From Atrichornis clamosus (Eukaryota > Chordata > Aves > Passeriformes > Menuridae): a DNA stretch of 64,000 nucleotides. The number at the start of each line of letters is the position of its first letter. Position 1 is the first letter of the stretch. The notes under the pieces were generated by a model that did not search any database, was not told the origin of the DNA, and saw only the letters and a list, made by a program, of their open reading frames with translations. Position numbers and translations under genes: made by a program. This document shows positions 13,501 through 25,025 of this stretch, one piece after another. The stretch spans positions 124,001 to 188,000 of the forward strand of contig WBMZ01010317.1 of assembly GCA_013400975.1 (NCBI GenBank), written 5' to 3'.

Positions 13501-15454
13501 GCAGAAAATTAACATTCAAAGTGCACCAGAGGTTTCCTGGAACACTGCTGCTAAGTGTTACACAACATCTGTAAACATGTTTGATAACCTATGTGAGTAC
13601 GATGAAATGGAGGAAAGAGGCCTGGCTTTGGAAGGTTACACGTGGAGGACAACCAACAAAGTAGCAGGGCAAGCAGGCAAAACCTAGGAATTGCTTAAGA
13701 AGGAAAATTACTATATTCAGGGAACTGGAAAGGCATTGCAGAAGCAGACCTAATGGATAAAAGAACTAACAAAGCACACTTTCACATTGCTTTTCTACTT
13801 TCACTTCAGTATCTGACTGCCTTTACATTAACCTAAAGTCACATCAGCAGCAGGCTCTGAAAACCCTGTACATGAGGAACAGCTGCCCATAAGAACCTGT
13901 GACTCAGAAACTTCAATAACTGCAGCTTCAAAGGAAACAATAAATCAGGGCTGTATACAATCTTCATGGATCTGGACCCTGGGAAGCATCCAGCAAATTT
14001 AGGGGCTGGTGAGGTATTTCCTGCTACTCTGTGAAGGATCAGTACAAGGGCTGGTGCTGCTGGGCAGTGAATTTTGATGAGAATTTCCTTTTGACAGGCA
14101 TAAATTACTCTGCCTCCTCCCAAAAGCATACCTTGAAGTGTCATGACCGTTCAGCTAGAGATTCCTTTTGTAGGGAAAACAGTGACCCATGGAAGCTGAG
14201 TTGCTTTGATTCCTCTGGAGGTGCAGCTGGGGCTTCATGAACTCCTTCAGCCTCTGGAATTCCTAAGGGGGTTTCAAGAGGCAAGGAACCTTGAACCAGA
14301 GATTAAAATTTTCAAACCAAGGTCTCTCTGATCCTACAGAGCCCGCACTGTTTGTACAGCATGTAAGCAGTTTCATTTTAAGAAAGAGATAGATATTGTT
14401 TGTGCAAATGTAATTTAATTTTCTTTTTGTCCATTAAACCAAATGCCACTGCCCAGAGAGAGCTGTAAAAGACCATTTTACAAAGCATGAGGAGATATTT
14501 CAGAGAGTAGTCACTATTTCTTTGAGCCAATAGGCCAAAATGTTTAAATAGATTGCATGTGACTTCAATAAGGCACACTTAAGGTGAAGAAAAAGCATAT
14601 TCTCAGGAGACCTTGGCTAGTGGTTCACACCCCATGAACCAGGACACAAGACCCAATCAGCTAGTCAAAGTCTCTTTTGCCAAATGGATGTCTTCATGTC
14701 TGTGTGAGAACGTCCCTGATACCATATACCATATACCCAGCAATGCTCCTTTAGAAAGTGGCATCTCCTAATGCACTGAGACTGCCTGGGAAATTGGTGT
14801 CTTTCTCTCTCTGCAATGCATCCTGTACTGTCCCAGACAATTCTGCAGCCAACGCTTCATAATTGGATTCTGAGGTTGGTATTACACACCAAGGGCCATT
14901 CTTTCCCTGTGATTCCCCTGCATCTGCTTTGGTGACTCTTAGACAGCTCCTGGTATAATCAAGTCTTCATCAGCTGTGGTAGATGGAAGAAAACAGGAAT
15001 AATCAGAAGAGAGGAAAATACACAGTAATGTCCATAAAGCTAGTTAGTCTTGAGGATTGCTGAGGGGAAAACAGTGGCAATATTTGTAATTCAAGAGATG
15101 TGCTCAACTTCATCCGAGCAGTTCTGCTTGTCAGACTATCAGCACAGTATTGGTTAGCACTTGCAGGCACCAACGGAGCTTCCTGAACTTCCTGGTGCTC
15201 TGTGTGCTTGCAGGAGGTCTCCTATGTGTATGTTCCTGTTGGTATAGCACACACATCTCTGTCTCCTGCAGCCATGCATCATTCTCTTCTCCCTGATGAT
15301 GTTTCTTTACTGCTCCCAGAACAACAATATGCTAAATGCAGCTATTCTCTGTTGTTCTTGTTGAAGCAGGTACCCAGGCTTCTCTTTCTTTGGGCTCATG
15401 CTTGTTCTCTTTCTTGGGCAGCTGCAGATGAGAGAGGGACCTGTCACTTTCCAT
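7502..15454. other. unique DNA, no confirmed gene
   Basis: No repeat family or exon chain is recognised across these 8 kb. The longest frame (11111-11602, plus, no ATG start) overlaps a second open plus frame in the same GC-richer patch, and a minus frame too, so it is best read as low stop density. An AATAAA near 11600 follows a TATAAA-like motif, but nothing else supports an LTR or gene there. A small CpG-bearing patch occurs near 10620-10670. Confidence 0.55.
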
Positions 15455-15615
15455 GTATCCCCAAGCAGAAAAGGCCTTTGCTCTGTGGAAGCTCTGCTCA
15501 GCAAGAACAAAAACATCTCTGTATTATTAACCCTGTGTTCAGCACAAATCCAAAACACAGCCCCATACCAGCCACTCTGAAGAAAATTAACTCTGGCCCA
15601 GCCAAAACCAGCACA
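15455..15615 (-). mobile_element. LTR fragment, same family as the 47.4-kb LTR
   Basis: Read on the minus strand, the sequence starts TGTGCTGGTTTTGGC at 15615, a retroviral TG terminus. It then runs closely parallel, with few differences, to the LTR beginning at 47944 for about 155 bp, through the segment around AGGCCTTTTCTGC. Even the chance minus-strand translations of the two copies share residues such as SGWYGAVFWI. Left of about 15455 the similarity is lost, so the LTR is truncated, or a different subfamily continues toward 15170. Confidence 0.8.
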
Positions 15616-16740
15616 GGCTCCAAAGCCACTGTCACAGCTGCTGACTAGCACAATGGTTGGCTTGCAGCCAGCTTGCAGTGATGTGTGTCAGACATACACC
15701 TGCCGTGTGTAGTGCATCTGCCTATCAGACAAGTGTGGGTTGCCTTTCCAGGGGTTGCGGCTGTTCACTGGCTCTGGCTGTTCAAAAGAGGCAGATCACA
15801 AGATGGCAGAAGAACATCCCAGAATTTCTCTTGTGTGATCCTACAATGGGGCATAGCAGTTTTTAGTTGTTCCATGGCCTACATCCAAACACTAGGAGAA
15901 CGCTACCTGGAATGGAGGTCAGCACTGTTATAAGCAAGTGAAACCATCAGAGGAAACCTTCCTTGTCTGAAAGCACCAACTCACTGTGAAATGAAAGCTG
16001 TTGGAGTGCTGCCATGGTGTGCCTGCTCAGATGGTGCACTTACCATGAAGTGTATAATCTTGATGTTACTCAAGGAAAGCAGACAAGCTCTAAGCAATTT
16101 TCTGTGTTGGGTTGGCTAGGGTTGGTGTCCTTGAAATAAATGGGGTTGCACAGGTGACTTGTATATATTCATTGCAACTGCTCTGGATGACTTTTTAGTG
16201 AATTTCTTTTCTTATTTGACATGATCCCAAAAATAGAATAATTCTGGCCATGTCATTAAAATTTAGCTTCTCTTTAGAAAATAATATTATATAGTCATTC
16301 AACAGTCTGGATGTACTCCTTCCTTTTTGCACCAAAGCTCCACCCGTAAGCTGGTGTTGGAGTCCTTCAACATTACCAAAACATATCCGAAAAAACTACC
16401 TAGACTTAGCTATCAATCCCAGACTAATTATGATAAATAGAAGCTGTGTTGGCTTCCCAGTTCTGTTCCAAGTTATGGCCTAACTACAAAATGGCAAGAT
16501 TTGTATATTGCCATAAAACGCCACAGACCAGAGGTAGAGCCATGTCAGGGTATGGAGGTTGAGCTGCCAGGCGGGCTAAACACCACTGCTGTATTCAGAG
16601 ACACTGCTGGGTCAGCAGACTGCAAAATTCTCTGAACACTAATTCAGAAAGTCTGTAAGCAAATGGCTGGAAAATGCAGGATATTTATCTCACTGTTTCA
16701 TTATTGCTGCACAAGTGTCACAATTCTTGTTCTTCATGAC
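15616..16740. other. no gene seen
   Basis: This is sequence between two LTR-derived elements. I recognise no exon, RNA gene or repeat in it. A few short frames near 15650-15930 are open in overlapping registers only. Confidence 0.55.
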
Positions 16741-17162
16741 TGTGGGCTGACCCTGGCTAGATGCCAGGTACCCTCCAAAGCAGTTCTCTCACGCCCCTCC
16801 ACAGCTGGATGGGGGAGAGATAATACAACAAAGGATTCCTGAGTTGAGATAAGGACTGGGAGAGATCACTCACCAAATACTGTCACGGGCAGAACAGACT
16901 TGAATTAGAGATGTTAATTGAATTTATTACTAATAAAATCAGAGCAGGATAATGAGAAGTAAAAATAGACCTTAAAAACACCTTCCCCTCATCTCTCCTT
17001 CCTTCCCAACTCTACCTCCTACCTCAGCGGCACAGGGAGACAGGGAAAAGGGGTTATGGTCAGTTCATCACATGTTTCTCCCATTGCTCAGGGAGAGGAG
17101 CCGTTCCTCTGCTGCACTGTGGGGTCCCACCCATGGGAGACAGTTCTTCATGAACTTCTGCA

Positions 17163-17199
17163 NNNNNNNNNNNNNNNNNNNNNNNNNNNNNNNNNNNNN
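17163..17199. other. assembly gap (37 N)
   Basis: This is the only run of ambiguous bases in the window. It falls inside the LTR where copy 2 carries short imperfect subrepeats. Frames that read through it are not meaningful. Confidence 0.99.
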
Positions 17200-17430
17200 C
17201 GCTGTGGCACACTTTTCCACGGGGTGCAGTCCTTCAAGGACAGTCTGCTCCAGGGTGGGCTCCTCTCTCCACAGGCCTCCCATGGGGTCACAGCCTCCTT
17301 CAGACATCCACTTGCTCTGGTATGGGTCTCCTTTCGAGCCTGGAGCCTCTCCTCCTACTCCTTCTCCACTGACCTTGGTGCCTGCAGGGCTGTTCCTCTC
17401 ACCCTGCTCTTCTCTGGCAGCAGTTACAAC

Positions 17431-17446
17431 TTCTTCTTCTTCTTCT
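17431..17446 (+). repeat. (TTC)n microsatellite in LTR
   Basis: Just over five TTC units lie in the LTR close to its sense 5' third. Copy 2 of the LTR lacks a comparable run at the equivalent position. Confidence 0.9.
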
Positions 17447-17632
17447 TAAATATGTTATCACAGAGGCATTACCACCATTTCTAATTGGCCCAGTCCTGGC
17501 CAGCAGCATGTCAGCCTTTGGAGGAGCCTGGCATGGGTTCTGTTGGACATGAAGGAAGCTTCTGGCAGCTTCTCACAGAAGGCACCCCTGCAGCCCCCTG
17601 CTACAAAAGCTTGGCCATGCAAACCCAGTACA

Positions 17633-19626
17633 AGCAACTAAGCAAGGGAAATGCTGATTTAAGGGCATGAAAATAAAACTAGTCTGCCACTGAGCACTGA
17701 GAGAGACAATGCTGAGATGATAGTAACAAAAGGGAGCAAACTCCTTTCTTCTCTCCACAATATTCTTGTCTTCATTTCATTGTTCAGCTTTTTATGTAAT
17801 GAAACCCAAATTTAATGAAGAGAAGTCATTTTTACTCAGTTTGACTAAGTGAGATCGAATTACTTTTTGTCTTACAGTTAGCTGCTGCTTACTTATTTGC
17901 TTACATTATGCAAGGCCACAATTACAACGCTCTCCCAAACTGCACGAAAGAACACTGTGTGTGTGTGCATGTGTGTGTTCCAACTGTCTTTTCTCTGTGT
18001 GTGGTGAGTGGATGCCAAGCACGTTGTCATCATTACCAAAATACAGACAAATAAAAATAATGAAATATGTAACAATCTGTCATGTACATGAGGGGTGCAG
18101 GCAGATCTGTTTGGTGCACCTTAGCAGCCCAATCTTTAGAGATTTGCTCTGAAGTGTCTTAAGGCAGTTTTCTGTAAACTAGATTGCAGGTTGATGCCTT
18201 CTTATTTAATGAGGCAAAATATAAAGACACTGCGTGTCTCTCCCATGTATCTCCCTGAGTAAGAGGAAGCTGGTGTAACTGTGATGATCTTGCAGTAATG
18301 AGTGTCTCCATTAGAAGAGTGGAGAGAAATACAGAAGTTAGAAGCTTGAAGTATCTGATTAATTTTCAACCTTAGTCCCATATGTGAAAATGCTTGTTTG
18401 TTTATTAAAATCTGAACAAATTTTCAAAGTTTAAGGCTCTTTACTGTCCTTCCTTGAACTGACAACTAGAGAAAATAAAACTCTGGACAATTTTCATTCT
18501 CCTAGGCTGCTCTCTCTGTTTTCTCAGGAACATATAACTTGCTTGGACTCTTAAAATAATGTAAGTACAAACAATTAAAGGTGGAGCCTAATTTACCATA
18601 TCATCACTGTTTAGCCCCATGCTAATGGCTGAACATATTTTACAGCTGTCATTGCAGTTCTTCTGTGAACCCTAGCAGTTGTCACAGTCCCTTAGGGAAT
18701 TGTATTTTAAAACAAAAGCATTACTTAACACTTGGAAATGTGACAAGTCTCTATGGAACTGTAAAACTACAGGCAGTTTTGCACAAATGTATTTTGAAAG
18801 ACAGCAGAGCATCCCTTCTTCTTCCATTCAGAATTGATTAGAAAACTTCCTCCCATACATCTTTCCTGCTTTTAAATTAGAACACAATGTGGTTTTCTCT
18901 CTCTTGAATAAAATTTATTTTAAGGAGGTGTGTGCTACAAGCTTGTGTGTGTGATGAATTATAAAATATTTATACTTACATTCAAAACATGTTAGATTCC
19001 ACTGAGGGGAATACATTGTACACACTTTGGTATACATGCAAGGAACAAAATTGGAATGTATTTGCCATATGTCTAGATGTCCTTTACTATGGCTGAACAA
19101 AGCAAACGTAAAAAGTGCAAGACTACATTTCTGACAAGCATTCTTTTGGAAAATGTACATCAAAAGTGTATTAATATCAAAGTTCAGAAGAAATCAAGCC
19201 TATTTTGCTGGCTGGCACTTCGCTTAAAGTGAGTAGGAAAATGTTTGAATCACATGAAGATTTCCCTATCAATATTTAAGTGAAACATTTACAGTATTTA
19301 ATAAATGTCTTTTTTAAGTATGTGTACAATAGAGTTGTGTGATCAATACAGCAGTTGAAAAATTGACATTAATACAGTGTGATTTCAAGATGTTTTGACC
19401 ATTCCAATACTTTCTCCCTATGTTCTTGAATTTCCTTTCTGAAGAATTTTGAAATTTTGGATTGTTGACCATTCAAAAGAACAAAATAGTGAAAATTCTT
19501 TATAAAACTGCCACTACTCAGTACTAGTGATGACTGCTGTATCGACAGAGCTTTGGTGACAATAATAGATCAGATATAACACTTCAAAGAAAGTGGGCAG
19601 AACTGATTTGAGACAGCTATAAACTA
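17633..19626. other. unique DNA, no gene seen
   Basis: Nothing recognisable apart from an interrupted TG microsatellite at 17956-17978. Confidence 0.6.
17956..17978 (+). repeat. interrupted (TG)n microsatellite
   Basis: TG dinucleotides run with a single CA interruption. They produce a His/Thr-rich frame on the minus strand that is not coding. Confidence 0.9.
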
Positions 19627-19627
19627 G

Positions 19628-19770
19628 AAAATATTAGCTCAGTTGGTCATATCATGGTGCTAATAATGCCAAAGTTGAGGGTTTGATCCCTGTACAGGCC
19701 AGTCACTGAAGAGGTGGACTTGATGATCCTTGTGAGTGCCTTGCAACTCAGAATATTCTGTGATTCTGTA
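19628..19770 (+). mobile_element. tRNA-Ile-derived SINE (TguSINE1-like)
   Basis: The 5' part is a decayed tRNA-Ile: A box TAGCTCAGTTGG (19635-19646), an anticodon arm with GGTGCTAATAATGCC giving anticodon AAT, and B box GGTTTGATCCC (19680-19690). The acceptor end CAGGCCA matches tRNA-Ile. It continues without a break into a tail with GGACTTGATGATCC and ATTCTGTGATTCTGTA, the CR1-type 3' end used for LINE-assisted mobilisation. As I recall, this pairing defines the songbird SINE TguSINE1. The tRNA 5' acceptor strand is degraded and the unit is a retroposon, not a working tRNA gene. Confidence 0.92.
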
Positions 19771-22700
19771 ATATAATGTTCTTGAGATTCACAATAAAAA
19801 TGCTGGCCTGCTTTTATTTGTGCAGTGAATTTGCTGGCAGGGCATAGCATAAGACTGGATGAACAAAAACAGCTTTCCTCTCTTCTATTTTTCTGACTCT
19901 CTGAAACTCTAATATGTGCTGTTAAGCTATTAAAATAAGCTTTGAGTGCTCACCAACAATTTCCAGCCCTGCATTCAGTAACAGCAAAGTGTGGGGTATT
20001 ACTCAGGCTAGGACTGCTGCCTGGCACTAGTGTGTGTACTGTAATGTGACACTGTCAGAAAATCATAAACCATGATTCTGAGCCTCCCCCTGAGGCTCAG
20101 TAACTATTGAGTAGTATGATTTTCTTACCCTCCTGCCAGGTAGGTCAACTTTTTCCATGAAGAAAGAGGATGGAGGCAATTGAAGATTTCAGTGAAGTCA
20201 AATGCTGATTCACCTCAGGGCAAATGTTAAACCACACAAGTGCTTCTGATTTCTATGGCATTGTCACCTTTGTAATTGGAGGACAGAGGTTCAGGTAGGA
20301 AGATAATCTAGAGTCTGATTCTTTACACTGGGCTTTGGCATACTGAGCAACTGGCATGGCCTAAGTGGGGTATTTATTGCAGTACATGCAATTTCAGTCT
20401 GGAGAACAAGTAGAAGTTGTAACAGAAAATACATTTTACAGGAAGCTATCTGTGTACTTGTAACCCACATATGGATGAAACTGACATTTTGAGAAGGCAG
20501 AAGAGTTGTCCAGTTACAACTTTCATTATAGAAAGGTTTAAGCAGAAAGATAAGACCTCAAATTTTGACTTGTTTTGTTTTCTTTATACATTCTTGTTTG
20601 CATTTCATAAACAGACTGCATGAGATGTAGCAACATTCAGGAAAGCCCATTGCTCATTGTCATGCCTCCACTAGCAGAAATCTGTCCCTGAACTTTTGTG
20701 TAATTCTGCATTTCCTTCTAATAGCTGCTCACTAAATATTACTTTTTAATACCTGCTCTCCACCAGCCACGTGGTTCTATATAGGGCTGCTTTGAAAAAT
20801 TTTGAGGATGCTAAAAACTGTCACCTTTGCAAATCTGCTCCTTTGCTGTGGCACTTGACAGGAATGATGTGGCAGAAGTGGAAACAAAAGGAAAAAGATT
20901 TAAAAGTATATAGAATTTACAAAGAGCAGGCTAAGGAGATAATGCCATGAAACTAAGCAAAAGCTACGGTTTAAGAAATGTTTTCTAATTGGGGAACCAT
21001 TGGGCTTGTGTATTGGCAAAGAATTGATGGAAGTCTCTATGCAACTTTCATTAAAGGACTGGAAAGTAGTGCTGAGTATATGTCACGGAATAAGACTGGC
21101 CTGGCAGTAGAAGGGTGGATGAGCTGATAGATCCCTTCTGTCTTTAATTCTTGTGATTCACATTCTGTCAATCAGCAGATGGTATAAGGAGAGGAAATGT
21201 GGTGCAGTTGGTGCAGTTTTACAGATGAGATTGTTTTCAGCAGTTATTTCACATCTGCCAAGCACCGCTTGAGTAAAGTCCTTACTTCATCAGACATGGA
21301 CACATTTCAGCCTGCAGGACCTCATTGACACTAAGGGAAAAAACAATCCACCTTTTCGAGAACTCATTGTTTTCCTTCCTGAGGGATGGTGCTGCACTTT
21401 GTAGTCAAAATGTTTGTGCCAGCTCTTGACCCCCTGCACTCAAAAATCAAAAGAACTCTAAGTAGTAACACAACTCTAATATACTTTGGATTCCTTGAAT
21501 GTTTGGTTTAGCTTTAAACTGTTGGTGTTCACAGGATTGATATCTTTTTCTCCTTCAGGAATAAAAAAGCTAATTTCTGTAAGAAAATCAAGGATTCCTG
21601 TAATAAGTGCATACACAAGGAACTAAATACCCATCAAAATCAGACATGATTCTGGGTGTACAATTCACTTATCTGTATGAACAAAAACTATACTTATAGG
21701 CCAAACAAGGCCCCTAGCCTAGCCTTTTACATTATTTGGGAATTCAGAGTAAGAGTTGTAGTTTTGAGCATGGATTGCTGGCAACCATTTCAGTCCACAT
21801 TATTTTTACCTGTGCTGATGACAAGGAAGAGTATTATTCTGGATCCTCAAAACCCTTTATGGGATTAGGAAGAAAGAATTAAGTCACAGCATGGGATGAG
21901 AACCTATGGGAGCATGGAGAGTTATTGGCACTTGTACATCTGTACCTTCGCTTCAAAAAAGAGAAGGCTTTGTCACCCCCGACTAATCTGAATGCCATTT
22001 CTTGGGATTGGGAGTCTAACCACAGCTGCCCAAAGACCTGAGGATCAGCTGGGGATGCAGTCCTGTTGGAAGAGGCACTGTGTGACATGGCTTGGGTCCT
22101 GTCTGCCTGGGTGGCCAAATTACAGGTCAGCTCACCATGATCATCTTGCTTGAAGGTCTATTGCCACGAGATGCTAGACAGACAGGTAGTGTTGCACCTT
22201 TTGAGGCAAAAGACAACATAGATGAGTGTGTTATAATAATTTATTGTGTTCTGTGTGATGTCATTCACTCATGTCCAGAAATACTGGTCTATTAATATGC
22301 AGAAAATGTGCATGTTTGAGCAGTGTTTACTTTCTCAGCAGATCTAAGGTTCCTCTGTTGCAAAATAACCTAGCAATGTCAGGGTGTTTAAATGGACAAG
22401 TAACAGGCAAGAAAGTAAGCAAAGCCATCAATGTAACTAAGGTGGTGACGATTTCTGTTCTAACCTCCCATCAAGCTGCCAACTTTTCAGGTTTTGAAAT
22501 AGGTTATACTTTACTCTTCTGTAAGCCCCAATGTTCAAATGTTATCTCTTCTGTTAATCTCGAAGAAAATACATGTGCCAAAATATTCCAGTTTCCTATG
22601 CATACAGATTCCAGGCTGAACTGACCTGGATGTTAAGAATGTAAAATTATGATCTTGTAATTAAATTCAACTGGAGAAATGTGAAAATAACTGCATGAGG

Positions 22701-24779
22701 AAACTTTACTTCAAAGAGAACAAAACTTCTCATTAAATTACTATCTAAGATCTGTGTGAATGTTATTTACTCTTCTACAAGAAAGAGGGGTTTTTCCTCC
22801 CCCTTCTATCTTTTTTCTGTGAAAGGCTGTCCTTCTGCAAGATACAGTTCTGGATATGCATTATCCATAAGCAGAGTGAAAGGATAAGTCTTTAAACACA
22901 GCTCTCCATGACAAATATAGTAGCAAATCGAGGCCGATAATTCATTAATAATTTATTTCTCCCTCAACAGACATTTTTAACACAAACTGCAAACACTGGA
23001 GAATAGAGATCAACCTAGAAAATTAGTTGTCCCATTGAAGTTAATAGGATACTTTGCATGAATAAAGTACACTTGTGATACTTACTACAGACAGTCCTCT
23101 CTGGCACGGGTTTTGCAGCTGTGCAGTCTTAAGTCTTGCTCTGAACAGGTACTGGTTAGAATGAAGAAAAAGACAATTTCATCCCCATACTACAGCTGTA
23201 TCCTTTTGGTTTGAAAATTGAACAGAGGTTTTTTGGATTTGTTTATTTTTTTGTTTTATTTTTCCTGACTGTGACTGGGCCTCATGTAACTGGGTGTGGA
23301 AAAGCAAAACTTTAGGCCAGCAAGCAATTTTTTGCAGCATTTTGTTCACATTGAAAATAATTATAAAATTTGAAATAACCTATTCAGTCATTTCTTTCCA
23401 TTTTTAAATTTGGAGTACTTCTTTTGGAATATATCCACAACAGAAACTTAGGATTTCAGCGGTTATTTTCCACCAGTGTAAGTATCCTATGATGTTCTAA
23501 ATATTTCAGAATTCTGCTCAAATCCAAAGTTTTCCTATTGAAAGTAAAAGTAAGGTTGTACTACTTTAAAACAAATTTATTAACAGTCAACAGAACTCAC
23601 TGCTTGGTAAGAACTATTTACCATCCTCAGCTAGTTAGACTAACAATTTTCCTATAAAAATGGAGGTGCTAAAAGTGATTGAACACGATTGCAGCCCGAT
23701 CATGTGTGCAGGTGCTCTGAGAGCTGGGATCCCAAAGACACTGGTCACCTGTTTACTGGGATAGAGCTTTCCAGCTGGAACACACCTACTTCTCACCAGG
23801 TCTTGCCTCAGCCAAGTGCAAGGCGTCAGTACGTGGAATGAAAATGCTCCTACTGAAATCTGATTCTGGAATATTTCAAAATTCAGGAACTGTCTGTCCT
23901 GGGCATGGTCTCCTTGGCTGATCCCTCAGACTCTTGGTTTCCAGGTACAAATTTGAGGCTCTTGAAACTTTTAAATTGCTAATTCATCTGTAGATGCCAA
24001 CATTTTTAAAAATATGACTCTTTTTCACTCCTATAATGATGCCAGGAAGAGGAATGTCAACGGACTATGGCACCCTGTGAAGATCTTTAAGGCTGCTGCC
24101 TTCATTTTGTGAAGAATTCCTCTAAACAGGATGTTTCAGTAGTTTTGACACAATATTGTAGAAGTGTGAATGTATTCCCAGCAACAGATAATATAAAAAC
24201 ACCCTACTAACCAGTTTCTGTGGTTCCACAAGCTGTCGGTGGGACTGGAAAGCATTTTTGAAATTGTAAGTGTAATGATCCAGTTGTAGTTCCTGACTGA
24301 GAGTGATTCCAGGAAAGGAATGGTGTCTGGCCTGTCACAAGGGTATGACTGGGAGGAGCAGGGGAATGCTGCATGCAGGTCTCAGGTTTAGCTTAGTAAC
24401 TGCAGAGGAGGATGACACAGTGACCAAGCGTGAGTGCAGATATATGACGTCCCTTGACCTTTACGGCATAAACACCAGAAAGTACAACTGCAGGGGCAAT
24501 TGTGGGCTCAGAGAGCTGTCAAAGCCATTTATTCTGCAAACCTTGCACAAAAAGCACTGAGGAGAAACTCAGTACTCCTCTGGTGTAATGCTGGGCTAAA
24601 AATAGCTAAATTGTAGACATGTTTTTTTAGTTTATGCTCCAATTTCTTAAGGTGGTGAAGCTACTGTAATACAAAAGAACAGAAAATTTTAAAAAGACCC
24701 AACAAAATTAATTCACCAAACGATATTTGAATCACCAACACCTAGAATGACAATATTCTCTACTTAATCCATTAGGGTA
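19771..24779. other. unique DNA with one old CR1 scrap
   Basis: Apart from the CR1 3' fragment near 21085-21163 and a small hairpin (20078-20100, 9-bp arms CTGAGCCTC/GAGGCTCAG), I see no element. The 117-codon frame at 22271-22624 lacks any recognisable motif and is not bounded by convincing splice sites. Confidence 0.55.
21085..21163 (+). mobile_element. old CR1 3'-end fragment
   Basis: The segment GATGAGCTGATAGATCCC, TTCTGTCTTTAATTC and TTGTGATTC has the layout of the 3' end of older avian CR1 subfamilies (a GGATGA...CCTTCTGTC...TTCTGTGATTC pattern). It is heavily decayed and its 5' boundary is uncertain. Confidence 0.55.
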
Positions 24780-25025
24780 CTATGTGAGGGGAGGTTTAGT
24801 TTGGATATTAGGAAAAAGTTTTTCATCCAGAGGGTAGCTGGGTACTGGAACAGGATCCCCAGGGAAGTGATCACAGCACCAGCCTGACAGAGCTCAAGAA
24901 ACATTTGAGCAATACTCCTGGGCACATGGTGTGTCTCTGGAGGATGGTGCTGTGCAGGGCCAGGAGCTGGACTTTGGTGATCCGGCTGGATGCCTTCAAG
25001 AACAGGATATTCTGCGATTCTATGA
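24780..25025 (+). mobile_element. CR1 LINE, 5'-truncated 3' end
   Basis: A plus-strand CR1 tail. It contains GGAGGTTTAGTTTGGATATT, AGGAAAAAGTTTTTCATCC, AGAGGGTAGCTGGGTACTGG, an aggregate matching the CR1 3' UTR, and ends in ATTCTGCGATTCTATGA, the short terminal repeat type of CR1. Only about 245 bp remain, which is usual for 5'-truncated copies. No ORF2 is included. Confidence 0.9.

Larger units (their letters stand above)
16741..17632 (-). mobile_element. solo LTR of an avian ERV (copy 1), contains assembly gap
   Basis: The plus strand begins TGTGGGCTGACCCTGG and ends CCAGTACA, with TG and CA termini. Its order of blocks matches the LTR at 35810-36832: a GTGCCCAC/CAGCTGG segment, a TTTATT segment, a CACAGGGAGACAGGG-type segment, then several GCTCCAG-type subrepeats. 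The minus strand is taken as sense because AATAAA falls near its 3' end (complement of 16923-16928). A (TTC)n tract lies at 17431-17446. Flanking 5-mers (ATGAC and AGCAA) do not match, so no target-site duplication is visible. No retroviral genes adjoin it. Confidence 0.87.

Noticed and set aside
13430..13687. Frame beginning with a signal-peptide-like LLGFLLFLALL stretch
   Set aside because: The start is TTG, not ATG, no ATG in the frame precedes the hydrophobic part, and no splice sites or family similarity support it.
15202..15651. 148-codon plus and 114-codon minus frames
   Set aside because: They cross the LTR fragment at 15455-15615; the shared residues with the 47.7-kb frame come from LTR homology, not from a protein.
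17056..17484. 142-codon plus frame
   Set aside because: It reads through the N gap and the GC-rich subrepeats of an LTR.
18915..19163. 82-codon minus frame with Cys and His residues
   Set aside because: The spacing of Cys/His fits no zinc-binding pattern, and the frame has no splice or start context.
19635..19700. A tRNA-Ile gene
   Set aside because: The 5' acceptor strand is decayed, the B box departs from consensus, and the sequence runs straight into a CR1-like tail, so it is a SINE head.
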